A DNA stretch of 64,000 nt from Opitutaceae bacterium. Its GTDB lineage: Bacteria > Verrucomicrobiota > Verrucomicrobiia > Opitutales > Opitutaceae. A program made the position numbers and the translations under genes. Shown here piece by piece: positions 46,771 to 56,426 of the stretch. The stretch is taken from the NCBI GenBank assembly GCA_023269585.1, contig JAHFTC010000002.1, forward strand, positions 41,058 through 105,057. The letters run 5' to 3'. The notes under the pieces were generated by a model, which was given only the letters and a program-made list of their open reading frames with translations, ran no database searches and had not been told where the DNA came from. Each line of letters starts with the position of its first letter. Within the stretch, counting starts at the first letter, position 1.

Positions 46771-47523
46771 TTACTGCGAGCCGGGGAGGGTCAACTTGAG
46801 ATCGCCCCCGTCGGCCGGCGCGGCCGCCGGGGTGGCCGGTGCGAGCGGCAGGCTCATCCGCAGGGCCATCGCACGTTGCATCCACGCTCCGGCCAGATCC
46901 GTCGCCTGCACCTCGTCGAGCGCCTTGCGGGCATCGTCGAAACGCCCGGCCTCGACCGCGATCACGGCCAGATGATACTTAGCCTCGGACCGAATTCCGG
47001 CGGAGAGCTTCAGGTCAGCGGCGATCGCCTTGAACGCCTCCTCGGCCTTGCTCTTCTCGCCGCCCACGGACTGGCTGAAGGCCTGCCCGATGAGCGCGCG
47101 ACCACCAAAGGCGCTGCCAGTGGTGAGCGGTGCGGCCTTTCCATAGGCGGCCGCCGCATCGACGTACTTGCCCTCCTTGAACGCCGCGTCGCCGAGCGCG
47201 AGCCACGCCAGACCGGACAGCGGATGGCTCGAGTGCGCGGCAGTGAAGGCGCGCAGCTTGGCGACATCGCCTTCGGCCGCGGCAAACTCGGCGCCGGTGG
47301 CCTTCTCACGCTGCTCAAGGTAGTGGAGCACCAGCTCCTTGCCCACGAGGATCGCGAGCACCAGCGCGCAACTGAGCAGGATCGTCTTCTTGTTCTCGAT
47401 CCAGAAGACCTGCGCGCGCTCCTCGAAAGTCGGTTCCGGCAACGGAGTGCCGTCGGCCGACACGACCGTGGGCTCGTCGCTGGAAAGAGGGGATTTGGGT
47501 TGCGGGGTCGGCTGGCTGCTCAT
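46771..47523 (-). CDS. YfgM-like/TPR membrane protein
   Basis: Single N-terminal TM (TILLSCALVLAILVGKELVLHYL) then TPR-like helices (GLAWLALGDAAFKEGKYVDAAAAYGKAAPL...). Confidence 0.7.
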   Translation of the reverse strand: MSSQPTPQPKSPLSSDEPTVVSADGTPLPEPTFEERAQVFWIENKKTILLSCALVLAILVGKELVLHYLEQREKATGAEFAAAEGDVAKLRAFTAAHSSHPLSGLAWLALGDAAFKEGKYVDAAAAYGKAAPLTTGSAFGGRALIGQAFSQSVGGEKSKAEEAFKAIAADLKLSAGIRSEAKYHLAVIAVEAGRFDDARKALDEVQATDLAGAWMQRAMALRMSLPLAPATPAAAPADGGDLKLTLPGSQ

Positions 47524-47811
47524 GGAGACGGAGTTTGCGAATGGAAAAGACGCGAAGCGGTAACAAACGCCCGACTCCCCGTCCAGCCTTTCCCTCCTGC
47601 GGTCGCAAAAGGCAGCGCCGACGGCCCGGGCCCGGCCACCCGCTCCCGCCCCCGCCACCACCCCGGAGGCGCGCGTTGGCACGCATCCACAGACTCCCGC
47701 CGTGGGGGAAATCCCCCTGTTGGGCGCTCACCCCGGGACCGCCATCTGTATCCTGAAATATGAGCAAGAGCCGGCAGACCGCCGCACCCACCCGCGAATG
47801 ATACTGCCGCC

Positions 47812-47949
47812 ATGCGCTTCAACCTCCGGTCCGTCTCCGTCCTGATCGTCGCCCTCGGCTGCCTGTTCTTTGCCTTCGGCGGGTTCATGCTCTTCCCGGT
47901 CGCGCTGGACCTGTGGGAGCACGGCCGGACGGCGGAACCCGCCGCTTAG
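47812..47949 (+). CDS. small membrane protein (45 aa)
   Basis: Hand-translated MRFNLRSVSVLIVALGCLFFAFGGFMLFPVALDLWEHGRTAEPAA*. Confidence 0.4.
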   Translation: MRFNLRSVSVLIVALGCLFFAFGGFMLFPVALDLWEHGRTAEPAA

Positions 47950-48048
47950 CCCTCGCGCCCTCCCCCGCACACGCCGCCCCCGTCGCCGCTCGCCGGGAGG
48001 TTTCCGCCGTTCGCCGCGATTGCCTCGCCTGCGCCCGCCCGCCTCGTA

Positions 48049-48068
48049 GGGTCGGGCCAGCCCGACCC
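48049..48068. repeat. REP-like palindrome
   Basis: GGGTCGGGC-ca-GCCCGACCC, preceded by GTA. Confidence 0.55.
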
Positions 48069-48073
48069 ACTGC

Positions 48074-49174
48074 GTGTCCAACGACCGAAGCCACCAACCG
48101 ATCAGCAGGATCTACCTCTACGGCCAACTCGCCGGCTGGGGCGGCTTCCTCATCCTGCGGTTGTACCTCACGGCCTTCTACTGTTCGAAAACCCCGGGCA
48201 CCAACCTCGCCGACGCCTGGGTGTTGGAAACCGGCTCCCACCTCTTCGGCGCCGCCTGGTCGCACCTCACCTGGCGTTGGATCAACCGCCGCCGCCTGAT
48301 CCTGCGCGGCTACCGGCGCCTCACCATCGAAGGCGCGCTCATCGCGAACCTCGGCACCATCCCGCTCGTGCTCGCCACGTGGTACCCGAGCATCTCGACC
48401 TACGCACCGGACTTCGCCCGCTTCGGCACCTGGCCGTTCTTCTGGATGATCGTCGGCCAGAACACCCTCATCACCACCCTCTGGTTCTGGTCGCTCGTCG
48501 CGCTCATCTATTTCGACCGCGTGCGCCAGCTCGAGGTCGCCCACGCCGAGACCCGCGCCGTCGCCCGCGAAGCCCAGCTCCACGCCCTGCGCGGCCAGGT
48601 CAACCCGCACTTCCTCTTCAACAGCTTCAACTCCCTGCGCGCCCTCATCGCCCTCGATCCCGCCCGCGCCTCCGACGCCCTCACCCAGCTCTCGGGCCTG
48701 CTGCGCTACTCGCTCACCAGCGCCACCCACTCCGTCGTGCCGCTCGCCGAGGAGTTGCAGGTCGTCCAACGCTACCTCGAGCTCGAGAAGCTCCGTCTCG
48801 GCGAGCGCCTCACCGTCGTCGCCGCAATTTCGCCACACCTCGACGGCGCCCTCGTCCCGCCCATGCTTCTGCAGGGCCTGATCGAGAACGCCGTGAAGTT
48901 CGGCCCCGCCGGCCGCAAGGCCGGCGGCGAGGTCGCCTACGCGGTGGCGCTCGACGGGCCACGCCTCCGCCTCCGCGTCACCAACCCCGGCCGCCTCGCC
49001 ACCGCGACCGACTCCACCGCACTCGGGCTGCGCAACCTCCGCGACCGCCTGCGCCTGCTCTACGGCGACACCGCCAGCTTCACGCTGCGCGAGGAGGCGG
49101 GCGACCGCGTCGTCGCCGAGGCGGAATTCCCCGCCCGCCCGCCCGCCAGCCCTCCGCTGTCACCACCATCCTGA
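48074..49174 (+). CDS. LytS/YehU-type sensor histidine kinase
   Basis: LHALRGQVNPHFLFNSFNSLRALIALDPARASDALTQLSGLLRYSL; VPPMLLQGLIENAVKFG. Confidence 0.92.
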   Translation: MSNDRSHQPISRIYLYGQLAGWGGFLILRLYLTAFYCSKTPGTNLADAWVLETGSHLFGAAWSHLTWRWINRRRLILRGYRRLTIEGALIANLGTIPLVLATWYPSISTYAPDFARFGTWPFFWMIVGQNTLITTLWFWSLVALIYFDRVRQLEVAHAETRAVAREAQLHALRGQVNPHFLFNSFNSLRALIALDPARASDALTQLSGLLRYSLTSATHSVVPLAEELQVVQRYLELEKLRLGERLTVVAAISPHLDGALVPPMLLQGLIENAVKFGPAGRKAGGEVAYAVALDGPRLRLRVTNPGRLATATDSTALGLRNLRDRLRLLYGDTASFTLREEAGDRVVAEAEFPARPPASPPLSPPS

Positions 49175-49226
49175 TTTCCGGAGTTCCCGCTTCTCCGCCG
49201 CTCCGCCAATCCGCACTCCGCAATTC

Positions 49227-49955
49227 ATGAAAGCCCTCGTCATCGACGACGAACCGCTCGCCCGCGCCGAGATGCGCCGCCTCCTCCGCGCGCACCCCGA
49301 CATCGAGATCGTCGGCGAGGCCGCCGATGCCGACCAGGCCCGCGCCGCGATCGAGCGCACCGCCCCTGAGCTGCTCTTCCTCGACGTCCAGATGCCCGAG
49401 GAAACCGGCTTCGACCTCCTCGCCTCTCTTGGCGGCACCGTGCCGCCCGTCATCTTCACCACCGCCTTCGACCAGCACGCCGTGCGCGCCTTCGAGTTCG
49501 GCGCCCTCGACTACCTCGTGAAGCCCGTCGAGCCCGAACGCCTCGCCCGCGCCCTCGACCGCGTGCGCAACCGAACCCTCGATACCGCGGAGGCCCCCGC
49601 CACGGAAGCCGCCCAACCCCTCCGCCCCGGCGACAAGGTCTTTGTTCGTCACAACGATCGCTGCTGGTTCGTCGCCCTCGAGGCCGTCCGCGGCGTCGAG
49701 AGCGACGGCGACTCCGTCCGCCTCTGGCTGGCCGACGCCACGCCCACGCTCCACCGCTCCCTCGCGCAGCTCGAGGAGCGCCTGCCCGCCGAGCTCTTCT
49801 TCCGCGCCAACCGCTCCGAGATCATCAACCTCCGCAACGTCGAGCGCGTCGAACCCTGGTTCAGCGGCTGCCTCAAAGCGACGCTCACCGGCGGCCGCAC
49901 CGTCGAGCTCTCCCGCCGCCAGTCGCAGCTCTTTCGCGACAGACTCGGGCTGTGA
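49227..49955 (+). CDS. LytTR-family response regulator
   Basis: Receiver ALVIDDEPLARAEMRRLL...LLFLDVQMPEETGFDLL, KPVEPERL; C-terminal LytTR FFRANRSEIINLRNVERVEPWFSGCLKATLTGGRTVELSRRQ. Confidence 0.93.
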   Translation: MKALVIDDEPLARAEMRRLLRAHPDIEIVGEAADADQARAAIERTAPELLFLDVQMPEETGFDLLASLGGTVPPVIFTTAFDQHAVRAFEFGALDYLVKPVEPERLARALDRVRNRTLDTAEAPATEAAQPLRPGDKVFVRHNDRCWFVALEAVRGVESDGDSVRLWLADATPTLHRSLAQLEERLPAELFFRANRSEIINLRNVERVEPWFSGCLKATLTGGRTVELSRRQSQLFRDRLGL

Positions 49956-50134
49956 GCCGACCGCCTGCTCCGATGGAGGGCGGCGCCCCGGCGCCGACGG
50001 CTGGGTGCTCGCGCCGTTGCCGCCTTCCTGGTTTCCCCATTCTCCCTACCGGAAACCAGGCCGCAGTCCCCCTCCGTTCCTGATCTCCTGAGTTCCAGAT
50101 TATTCCGTTTCCGGAACCCGCTTCCGCGCGTTTC

Positions 50135-51010
50135 TCAGTCGAACACCACCGTCTTGCGCCCGTAGACGAGCACGCGGTGGTCGAGGTACCAGCGCACGGC
50201 CTGCGCCAGCACGAGGCGCTCGAGATCGCGCCCCTTGCGCACCAGGTCGTCAACCCCGTGGCGATGCGTCACCCGCGCGACGTCCTGATGAATGATCGGG
50301 CCGTCGTCGAGCACCGCGGTCGCGAAGTGCGCCGTGGCGCCGATGAGCTTCACGCCACGCTCATGCGCCTGGTGGTAGGGTTTGCCGCCGGCGAAGGCGG
50401 GCAGGAACGAGTGGTGGATGTTGATCACCGGGCAGCCCACGTTCGCCAGGAAATCGGGCGAAAGCACCTGCATGTAGCGCGCCATCACGACGAGCCCCGC
50501 GCCGTACTGTTTGCAGATCTCGATCTGCTGCGCCTCGGCCGCGGCCTTGGTCGCGGCCGTCACCGGCACATGGTGAAACGGCAGGCCGTAGCCCCTCGTC
50601 GCCGCCTCAAGCTCGGTGTGGTTGGAAATCACCGCCGCAAACTCACCACGGAAATCGCCCGCCTTCCAGCGCAGCAGCAGGTCATGGAAACAGTGGTCGA
50701 ACTTCGAGACGAACAGCACCATGCGCAACCGCTCGGTCGACACCCGCACCTCGGTCTTCATCCCGAGGCTGTCGCCGAAAGCGGCAAACTCGCGCACATC
50801 GATCGCTGGGTCGCCCTCGGGCACCCACTCCATGCGCTGGAAGAACACGCCCGCCTCCTCGTCGCGGTGCTGGTCGGCGTGCAGGATGTTGCCCCCGCGC
50901 AGCGAGATCCAGCCGGCGACATTCGCCACGATGCCGCGGCGGTCCGGCCCGTGCAGCAGGGCGGTGATGATGGGGGCGGAGGCGTTCGACGCGGAGGACA
51001 CGATGCCCAA
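50135..51010 (-). CDS. purU: formyltetrahydrofolate deformylase
   Basis: N-terminal ACT LLHGPDRRGIVANVAGWI; VSKFDHCFHDLLLRW; VINIHHSFLPAFAGGKPYHQAHERGVKLIGATAHF. Confidence 0.95.
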   Translation of the reverse strand: MGIVSSASNASAPIITALLHGPDRRGIVANVAGWISLRGGNILHADQHRDEEAGVFFQRMEWVPEGDPAIDVREFAAFGDSLGMKTEVRVSTERLRMVLFVSKFDHCFHDLLLRWKAGDFRGEFAAVISNHTELEAATRGYGLPFHHVPVTAATKAAAEAQQIEICKQYGAGLVVMARYMQVLSPDFLANVGCPVINIHHSFLPAFAGGKPYHQAHERGVKLIGATAHFATAVLDDGPIIHQDVARVTHRHGVDDLVRKGRDLERLVLAQAVRWYLDHRVLVYGRKTVVFD

Positions 51011-51229
51011 CCGCTAGTGTCCCGCTCCGCCCACGGCAAACCGCGTTTTCAACCCAGTGCGCAAAACGCTTTCCGCCGTAACGGCGTCGCGCCCCATCAC
51101 GTCTCCCGCGCGAACCGACCGGCCCAAGCAGCCGCGCGGTGCGTCACCGAAACGTTTCCTCCCTCACCCGCCAATCCGCCCTGCCTCATTGCCAACGCGC
51201 GCCACACCCGCAAAGCTCCGCCCTCCCTT

Positions 51230-52279
51230 ATGCCACGTCTCCTTCCCCTCACCGCCGCGCTCGGCCTCGCCCTCCTCGCCGCCTGCTCACGCGACGCCGC
51301 CCAACCCGCCGCCCCGGCCGCCGCCGCTCCGGCCGCCACCCTCCCCGCCGAGGGCCTGCGCGTCGCCGGCACCCAGATCGTCCAGCACGTGAACTCCGTC
51401 GGCACCCTGCTCGCCCGCGAGTCCGTCACCATCGTCAGCGAGAGCGACCGCCGCCTCGTCAAGGTCGCCTGCACCGAGGGAGCCCTCGTCGAGAAGGGCG
51501 AACTGCTCTTCCAGCTCGACGATGCCGAGCTCCAGGCCGAGCTCCACCGCCTCGAGATCCGCCGCCGCAACCTTTCCGACACCGCCCAGCGCCAGCGCGA
51601 TCTCTTCGCGGCCAACACCACCAGCCGCCAGGAATTCGACCGCGCCCAGGCCGACCTCGACGTCGTCGCCGCCGAGATCGCCCGCCTGCAGATCGACATC
51701 GCGAAGACCACCATCCGCGCGCCCTTCGCCGGCATCGTCGGCCTGCGCCGCGAGAGCGAGGGGGCCTTCGTCACCAAAAATACGCGACTTACCACCCTCC
51801 AGGACCTCAGCGCGCTGCGCGTCGATTTCACCCTCCCCGAACGTTACGCCGACGAGGTGAAACCGGGCCTGCCGTTCACCTTCTCCGTCGCCAGCAGCGC
51901 CCTGCGCTTCGAGGGCCGCATCACCGCGATCGAACCCCAGATCGACGCCACCACCCGCAGCCTCGTCGTGCGCGGCCTCGTGCCCAACCCCGAACGCCGC
52001 CTCATCCCCGGCGCCTTCGCCAACATCGAGCTTTCCCTCGCCCCCACCGACGACGGTATCCTCATCCCGACTTCGGCCCTCGTCGCCTCCATCAAGGGCC
52101 AGAGCGTCTGGCTCGCCATCGACGGCAAGGCGGTCCTGCGGGAGGTGAAAACCGGCCTGCGCACCGAGGACGACGTGCAGATCGTCAGCGGCCTCAAGCC
52201 GGGCGACCTCATCCTCGTCAGCAATCTCCTTCGGCTCCGCCCCGGCGCCGCCGTCCAGGTCCTCGAACCCCGCCGCTGA
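51230..52279 (+). CDS. RND efflux periplasmic adaptor subunit
   Basis: Lipobox LALLAACS; hairpin/lipoyl region GALVEKGELLFQLDDAELQAELHRLE...TTIRAPFAGIVGLRRESEGAFV; internal ATG chosen. Confidence 0.92.
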   Translation: MPRLLPLTAALGLALLAACSRDAAQPAAPAAAAPAATLPAEGLRVAGTQIVQHVNSVGTLLARESVTIVSESDRRLVKVACTEGALVEKGELLFQLDDAELQAELHRLEIRRRNLSDTAQRQRDLFAANTTSRQEFDRAQADLDVVAAEIARLQIDIAKTTIRAPFAGIVGLRRESEGAFVTKNTRLTTLQDLSALRVDFTLPERYADEVKPGLPFTFSVASSALRFEGRITAIEPQIDATTRSLVVRGLVPNPERRLIPGAFANIELSLAPTDDGILIPTSALVASIKGQSVWLAIDGKAVLREVKTGLRTEDDVQIVSGLKPGDLILVSNLLRLRPGAAVQVLEPRR

Positions 52280-52284
52280 TCGCC

Positions 52285-55200
52285 ATGTCGCTCTCCGAGA
52301 CCTGCATCCGCCGCCCCGTCCTCTCGATCGTCCTCTCCACGGTCCTCATCCTGCTGGGCGCCGTGAGCCTCACGATGCTGGGCGTGCGCGAGTACCCCGC
52401 CGTCGACGCCCCCGTCATCACCGTCTCCACGACCTACCCCGGCGCCTCCGCCGAGGTCGTGGACTCCCAGATCACCGAGACACTCGAACAGGCCGTCAAC
52501 GGCATCGACGGCATCCGCGTCATCTCCTCCAGCTCCGCCGAGGGCCGCAGCAGCATCCGCGTCGAGTTCGACATCAGCGCGGACCTCGAGCGCGCCGCCA
52601 ACGACGTGCGCGACAAGGTCAACCAGGCCGTGCGCCGCCTCCCCGTCGACGCCAACCCGCCTGTCGTCGAGAAGGCCGACGCCGATTCCGAGCCCATCCT
52701 CTTCCTCGCCCTCAACAGCGACCGCCACTCCATCCTCGAGCTCTCGCACTACGCCACCACCGTGGTGAAGGAGCGCATCCAGACCGTGCCGGGCGTGAGC
52801 ACCGTGCGCATCTTCGGCGAGAAACGCTACGCCATGCGCCTCTGGCTCGACCCCGTGCGCATGGCCGCCCACGGCGTCACCCCGCTCGATGTGCAGCAGG
52901 CGCTCAACGCCCAGAACGTCGACCTGCCCTCCGGCCGCATCGAAGGTTCCAGCACCGAGCTCACCATCCGCACCTTCGGCCGGCTCACGACGCCCGCGGA
53001 GTTCAACCGCATGATCATCCGCCAGGAGAAGGGCCGCATCCTCGAATTGCGCGACATCGGCGAGGCCCGCCTCGAGGCCGAAAACCTCCGCGGGGGCGCC
53101 AAGATCGTCGGCCGCCCCAACATCGGCATCGCCGTCGTCCCCCAGCCCAACACCGACGCCATCGCCATCGCCAACGAGGTCCACCGCCGCCTCGACCGTA
53201 TCCGCGCCGAGCTTCCAGAGGGCATCGTGCTCGACGTCGGCTACGACTTCACCACCTCCGTGCGCCGCGCCATCTCCGAGGTGGGCGAGACGCTCCTCAT
53301 CGCCTTCGCCCTAGTGGCGCTGATCATCTACGTGTTCCTGCGCGACTGGCGCGCCACCGCCATCCCCGTCCTCGCGATCCCCGTCTCCCTCGTCGCCGCG
53401 TTCTTCATCATGTATCTGGCGGGGTTCACGATCAACGTGCTCACCCTCGTCGCGCTCGTGCTCGCGATCGGCCTGGTGGTCGACGATGCCATCGTCGTCC
53501 TCGAGAACGTCTACACGAAGGTCGAGGCCGGCAGCCTGCCCTACGCCGCCGCCGTACAGGGCACGCGCGAGATCTTCTTCGCCGTCATCTCCACCACCGT
53601 CACGCTCGCGGCGGTCTTCGTGCCGATCCTCTTCATGTCCGGCCTCACCGGCCGGCTCTTCCGCGAGTTCGGCGTGGTGGTCGCCGGCGCGGTGCTCGTC
53701 TCCGCGTTCGTGGCACTCACGCTCTCGCCGATGCTCTGCCGTTTCATCCTGAAACCACAGCACAAGCACAGTCGCTTCCACCGCTGGACCGAGCCGTTCT
53801 TCCGCCGGCTCACCGAGAGCTACCGCCGCTCGCTCGGTGCGTTCCTGCGCCACCGCTGGCTCTCTTGGCCGCTCTTCGCCGCCTGCACCGCCGCGATCGT
53901 GCTCATCGGCCTGCGCCTGCCCTCCGAGCTCGCGCCGCTCGAGGACCGCTCCAACCTCCGCGTCCAGTTCAACGCGCCCGAGGGTGCCTCCTTCGAGTAC
54001 ACCTCGGAGCGTCTCGATGCCTACGCGCTCCAACTCGCCGACTCCGTACCCGAAATCCACCGCACGTTCACCGTCGCCGGCTGGGGTGGCGGCGCCAATA
54101 CCGGCATGCAGAACGTCTACCTCGTCGAGCCCGACCAGCGCACCCGTTCGCAGCAGGAGATCTTCGACCAGGTCTCCGCCGACCTGCTCAAGTTCGACGC
54201 CCTCTTCGGCCGCCCCACACAGCCGCCCACCATCGGCAGCCGTTTCGGCGGCCAGCCCGTGCAGTACGTGCTCAAAGCCCCCGATCTCGCCGCGCTGCGC
54301 GACATCCTGCCGAAGTTCCTCGACGCCGCCCGCCAGCGCCCCGAGCTGCGCTTCGTCGACTTCGACCTCAAGATCACCCGCCCCGAGCTCAGCGTGCGCA
54401 TCGATCGCGCCAAGGCCGCCGAGCTCGACATCAGCATCGCCGACATCGGCCGCACCCTCCAGCTCGCCTTCGGCGAGACGCGCTTCGGCTACTTCGTCAT
54501 GGACGGCCGCCAGTACCAGGTGATCGGCCAGGTGGCCCGCGCCGACCGCAACGAGCCCAACGACCTTCGCCGCCTCCACGTGCGCAGCCGCTCCGGCCGC
54601 CTCGTGCCGCTCGACAACCTCGTGACCCTTGAGGAGACCGTCGGCCCGCCCGCGATCTTCCGTTTCAACCGTTTCGTCTCCGCCACGCTCTCCGGCACAC
54701 CGGCGCCCGGATACACGCTCGGGCAGGCCCTTGCCGCGCTCGACGAGGTCGCCGCCGCCCAGCTGCCCGAGAGCATCACCACCGATCTCGCCGGCCAGTC
54801 GCGCGACTTCCTCGACAGCTCGAGCAGCCTGCTCTTCGCGTTCGTCTTCGCCCTCGTGCTGATCTACCTCGTGCTCGCCGCGCAGTTCGAGAGCTTCCGC
54901 GACCCGTTGATCATCCTGCTCACCGTGCCGCTCTCGATCGCCGGCGCCGTGCTCTCGCTCTGGTTGACCGGGCTCACCCTCAACGTCTTCAGCCAGATCG
55001 GCATCATCATGCTCATCGGGTTGGTGACGAAAAACGGCATCCTCATCGTCGAGTTCGCCAACCAGCGCCGCCACGCCGGCCTCGATCGCGTCGCCGCCGT
55101 GCATGACGCCGCGGTGCAGCGCTTCCGCCCGATCCTGATGACGAGTCTCTCGACCATCCTCGGCATCCTGCCCATCGCGCTCAACCTCGGCACCGCCAGC

Positions 55201-55383
55201 GGCAGCCGCACCTCGCTCGGCGTCGCAGTCGTGGGCGGCCTGCTCTTCTCGGGCTTCCTCACGCTCTACGTGATCCCCGCGATGTACGCCTACCTCGCGG
55301 CCAAGAAACTCCGTGCCGACGACGAACACGAACACCCCGACCACGCCCCCGCGAAGACGCCCACGCCGCAACCCGCCCGCTGA
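52285..55383 (+). CDS. RND efflux inner-membrane transporter (HAE1/AcrB-like)
   Basis: MSLSETCIRRPVLSIVLSTVLILLGAVSLTMLGVREYPAVDAPVITVSTTYPGASAEVVDSQITE; GLVVDDAIVVLENVYT; GLVTKNGILIVEFANQRR. Confidence 0.95.
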   Translation: MSLSETCIRRPVLSIVLSTVLILLGAVSLTMLGVREYPAVDAPVITVSTTYPGASAEVVDSQITETLEQAVNGIDGIRVISSSSAEGRSSIRVEFDISADLERAANDVRDKVNQAVRRLPVDANPPVVEKADADSEPILFLALNSDRHSILELSHYATTVVKERIQTVPGVSTVRIFGEKRYAMRLWLDPVRMAAHGVTPLDVQQALNAQNVDLPSGRIEGSSTELTIRTFGRLTTPAEFNRMIIRQEKGRILELRDIGEARLEAENLRGGAKIVGRPNIGIAVVPQPNTDAIAIANEVHRRLDRIRAELPEGIVLDVGYDFTTSVRRAISEVGETLLIAFALVALIIYVFLRDWRATAIPVLAIPVSLVAAFFIMYLAGFTINVLTLVALVLAIGLVVDDAIVVLENVYTKVEAGSLPYAAAVQGTREIFFAVISTTVTLAAVFVPILFMSGLTGRLFREFGVVVAGAVLVSAFVALTLSPMLCRFILKPQHKHSRFHRWTEPFFRRLTESYRRSLGAFLRHRWLSWPLFAACTAAIVLIGLRLPSELAPLEDRSNLRVQFNAPEGASFEYTSERLDAYALQLADSVPEIHRTFTVAGWGGGANTGMQNVYLVEPDQRTRSQQEIFDQVSADLLKFDALFGRPTQPPTIGSRFGGQPVQYVLKAPDLAALRDILPKFLDAARQRPELRFVDFDLKITRPELSVRIDRAKAAELDISIADIGRTLQLAFGETRFGYFVMDGRQYQVIGQVARADRNEPNDLRRLHVRSRSGRLVPLDNLVTLEETVGPPAIFRFNRFVSATLSGTPAPGYTLGQALAALDEVAAAQLPESITTDLAGQSRDFLDSSSSLLFAFVFALVLIYLVLAAQFESFRDPLIILLTVPLSIAGAVLSLWLTGLTLNVFSQIGIIMLIGLVTKNGILIVEFANQRRHAGLDRVAAVHDAAVQRFRPILMTSLSTILGILPIALNLGTASGSRTSLGVAVVGGLLFSGFLTLYVIPAMYAYLAAKKLRADDEHEHPDHAPAKTPTPQPAR

Positions 55384-55429
55384 GCGAAGAGAGCCGCCCC
55401 TCCCCAGGTTCAATCATCACGCCTGCGGT

Positions 55430-55453
55430 AGGGTCGGACCTTGTGTCCGCACC
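55430..55453. repeat. REP-like imperfect palindrome
   Basis: agggtcggaccttgtgtccgcacc; shares gtagggtcgg with the 48.05 kb copy. Confidence 0.45.
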
Positions 55454-55522
55454 GCTCTGGCCTCCGCCTTCTCCGCCCGCCCACCGCTTGCCAAGCCGCT
55501 GCCTCGGGCGCATGGTCCGCTC

Positions 55523-55759
55523 ATGGTCGGCTCGTCCACGAATCTCGAACCGCTCCCGGCGCATCGCGTCGCAGCCGAAGCGGCGCAGGTCGCGGCCTAT
55601 CGCCGGATGGCGCCAGGCCGGCGGCTGGAGTTGGCCGTGGCGATGCAGCGCGATGCCCGGGCCCTGATGGATGCAGGACTGAAGCAGACGCATCCGCACC
55701 TTTCCGCCGAAGAACGTCGCCGCGAGATCGCCCGCCGGGTTCTCCATGCCAGCCGCTGA
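55523..55759 (+). CDS. small partner protein of a nucleotidyltransferase pair (uncharacterised)
   Basis: 78 aa AAYRRMAPGRRLELAVAMQRDARALMDAGLKQTHPHLSAEERRREIARRVLHA; overlaps the downstream start by 14 nt. Confidence 0.6.
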   Translation: MVGSSTNLEPLPAHRVAAEAAQVAAYRRMAPGRRLELAVAMQRDARALMDAGLKQTHPHLSAEERRREIARRVLHASR

Positions 55760-56293
55760 TTTCATCGCGCTGTTCACGGCCCCGTTGGAGCGACTCGGCG
55801 TACCGTACATGATCACCGGTGCGACAGCCGCGATCCTCTACGGTCAACCGCGACTGACCAACGACCTCGATGTCGTGATCGAGCTCCAGGGCCGCGACAT
55901 CGAGCGCTTGCGCGCCGCCTTCCCGGAAGAGGAGTTTTATGTTCCACCCGCGGAGGCGATCGGGATCGAACTCGCCCGGACAGAACGTGGCCATTTCACC
56001 ACGACAGCGGTTTCAAAGCCGACCTTTACCCCATCGGCGCCGACCCACTCCACCACTGGGCGCTGCCGTTGCGGCGCCGCATCCCGTTCGGCGACGCCCC
56101 ACTCTCGGTCGCTCCACCCGAATACGTGATCGTGCGCAAACTGGAGTACTTCCGCGAAGGCGGCTCCGATAAGCACCTCACCGACATCCGCGCCATCCTG
56201 GCAATCAGCGGCGACCAGATCGACCGCGAGGCCCTCCGTTCGTGGATCGTTCGCAAAGGACTTTCCAACGAATGGCAGAAAGCCTCCGCCTGA
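55746..56293 (+). pseudogene. nucleotidyltransferase-fold protein (AbiEii/DUF6036-like) broken by a frameshift
   Basis: Frame 1: RLGVPYMITGATAAILYGQPRLTNDLDVVIEL...ARTERGHF; the coding sense continues in another frame as HHDSGFKADLYPIGADPLHHWALPLRRRIPFGDAPLSVAPPEYVIVRKLEYFREGGSDKHLTDIRAIL. Confidence 0.75.
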
Positions 56294-56426
56294 CGCGCCA
56301 TCGCGAACTCGCGCGCGACCAAGTCGGAAACGACGTCATCCGGTCCAGCCGTAGGAGCATGAGCAGGAAGACCGGCCGAAGACGGATTCCGTCACCAACT
56401 TCTGCACTCACGACCCCACTTCGGCC

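Noticed and set aside
50177-52279. 700-aa reading of the RND adaptor ORF
   Set aside because: The first half is antisense to purU; the real start is the lipoprotein-type ATG at 51230
53311-55413. 700-aa minus-strand ORF
   Set aside because: Shadow of the RND transporter gene; Glu/Arg/Asp/His-rich low-information sequence
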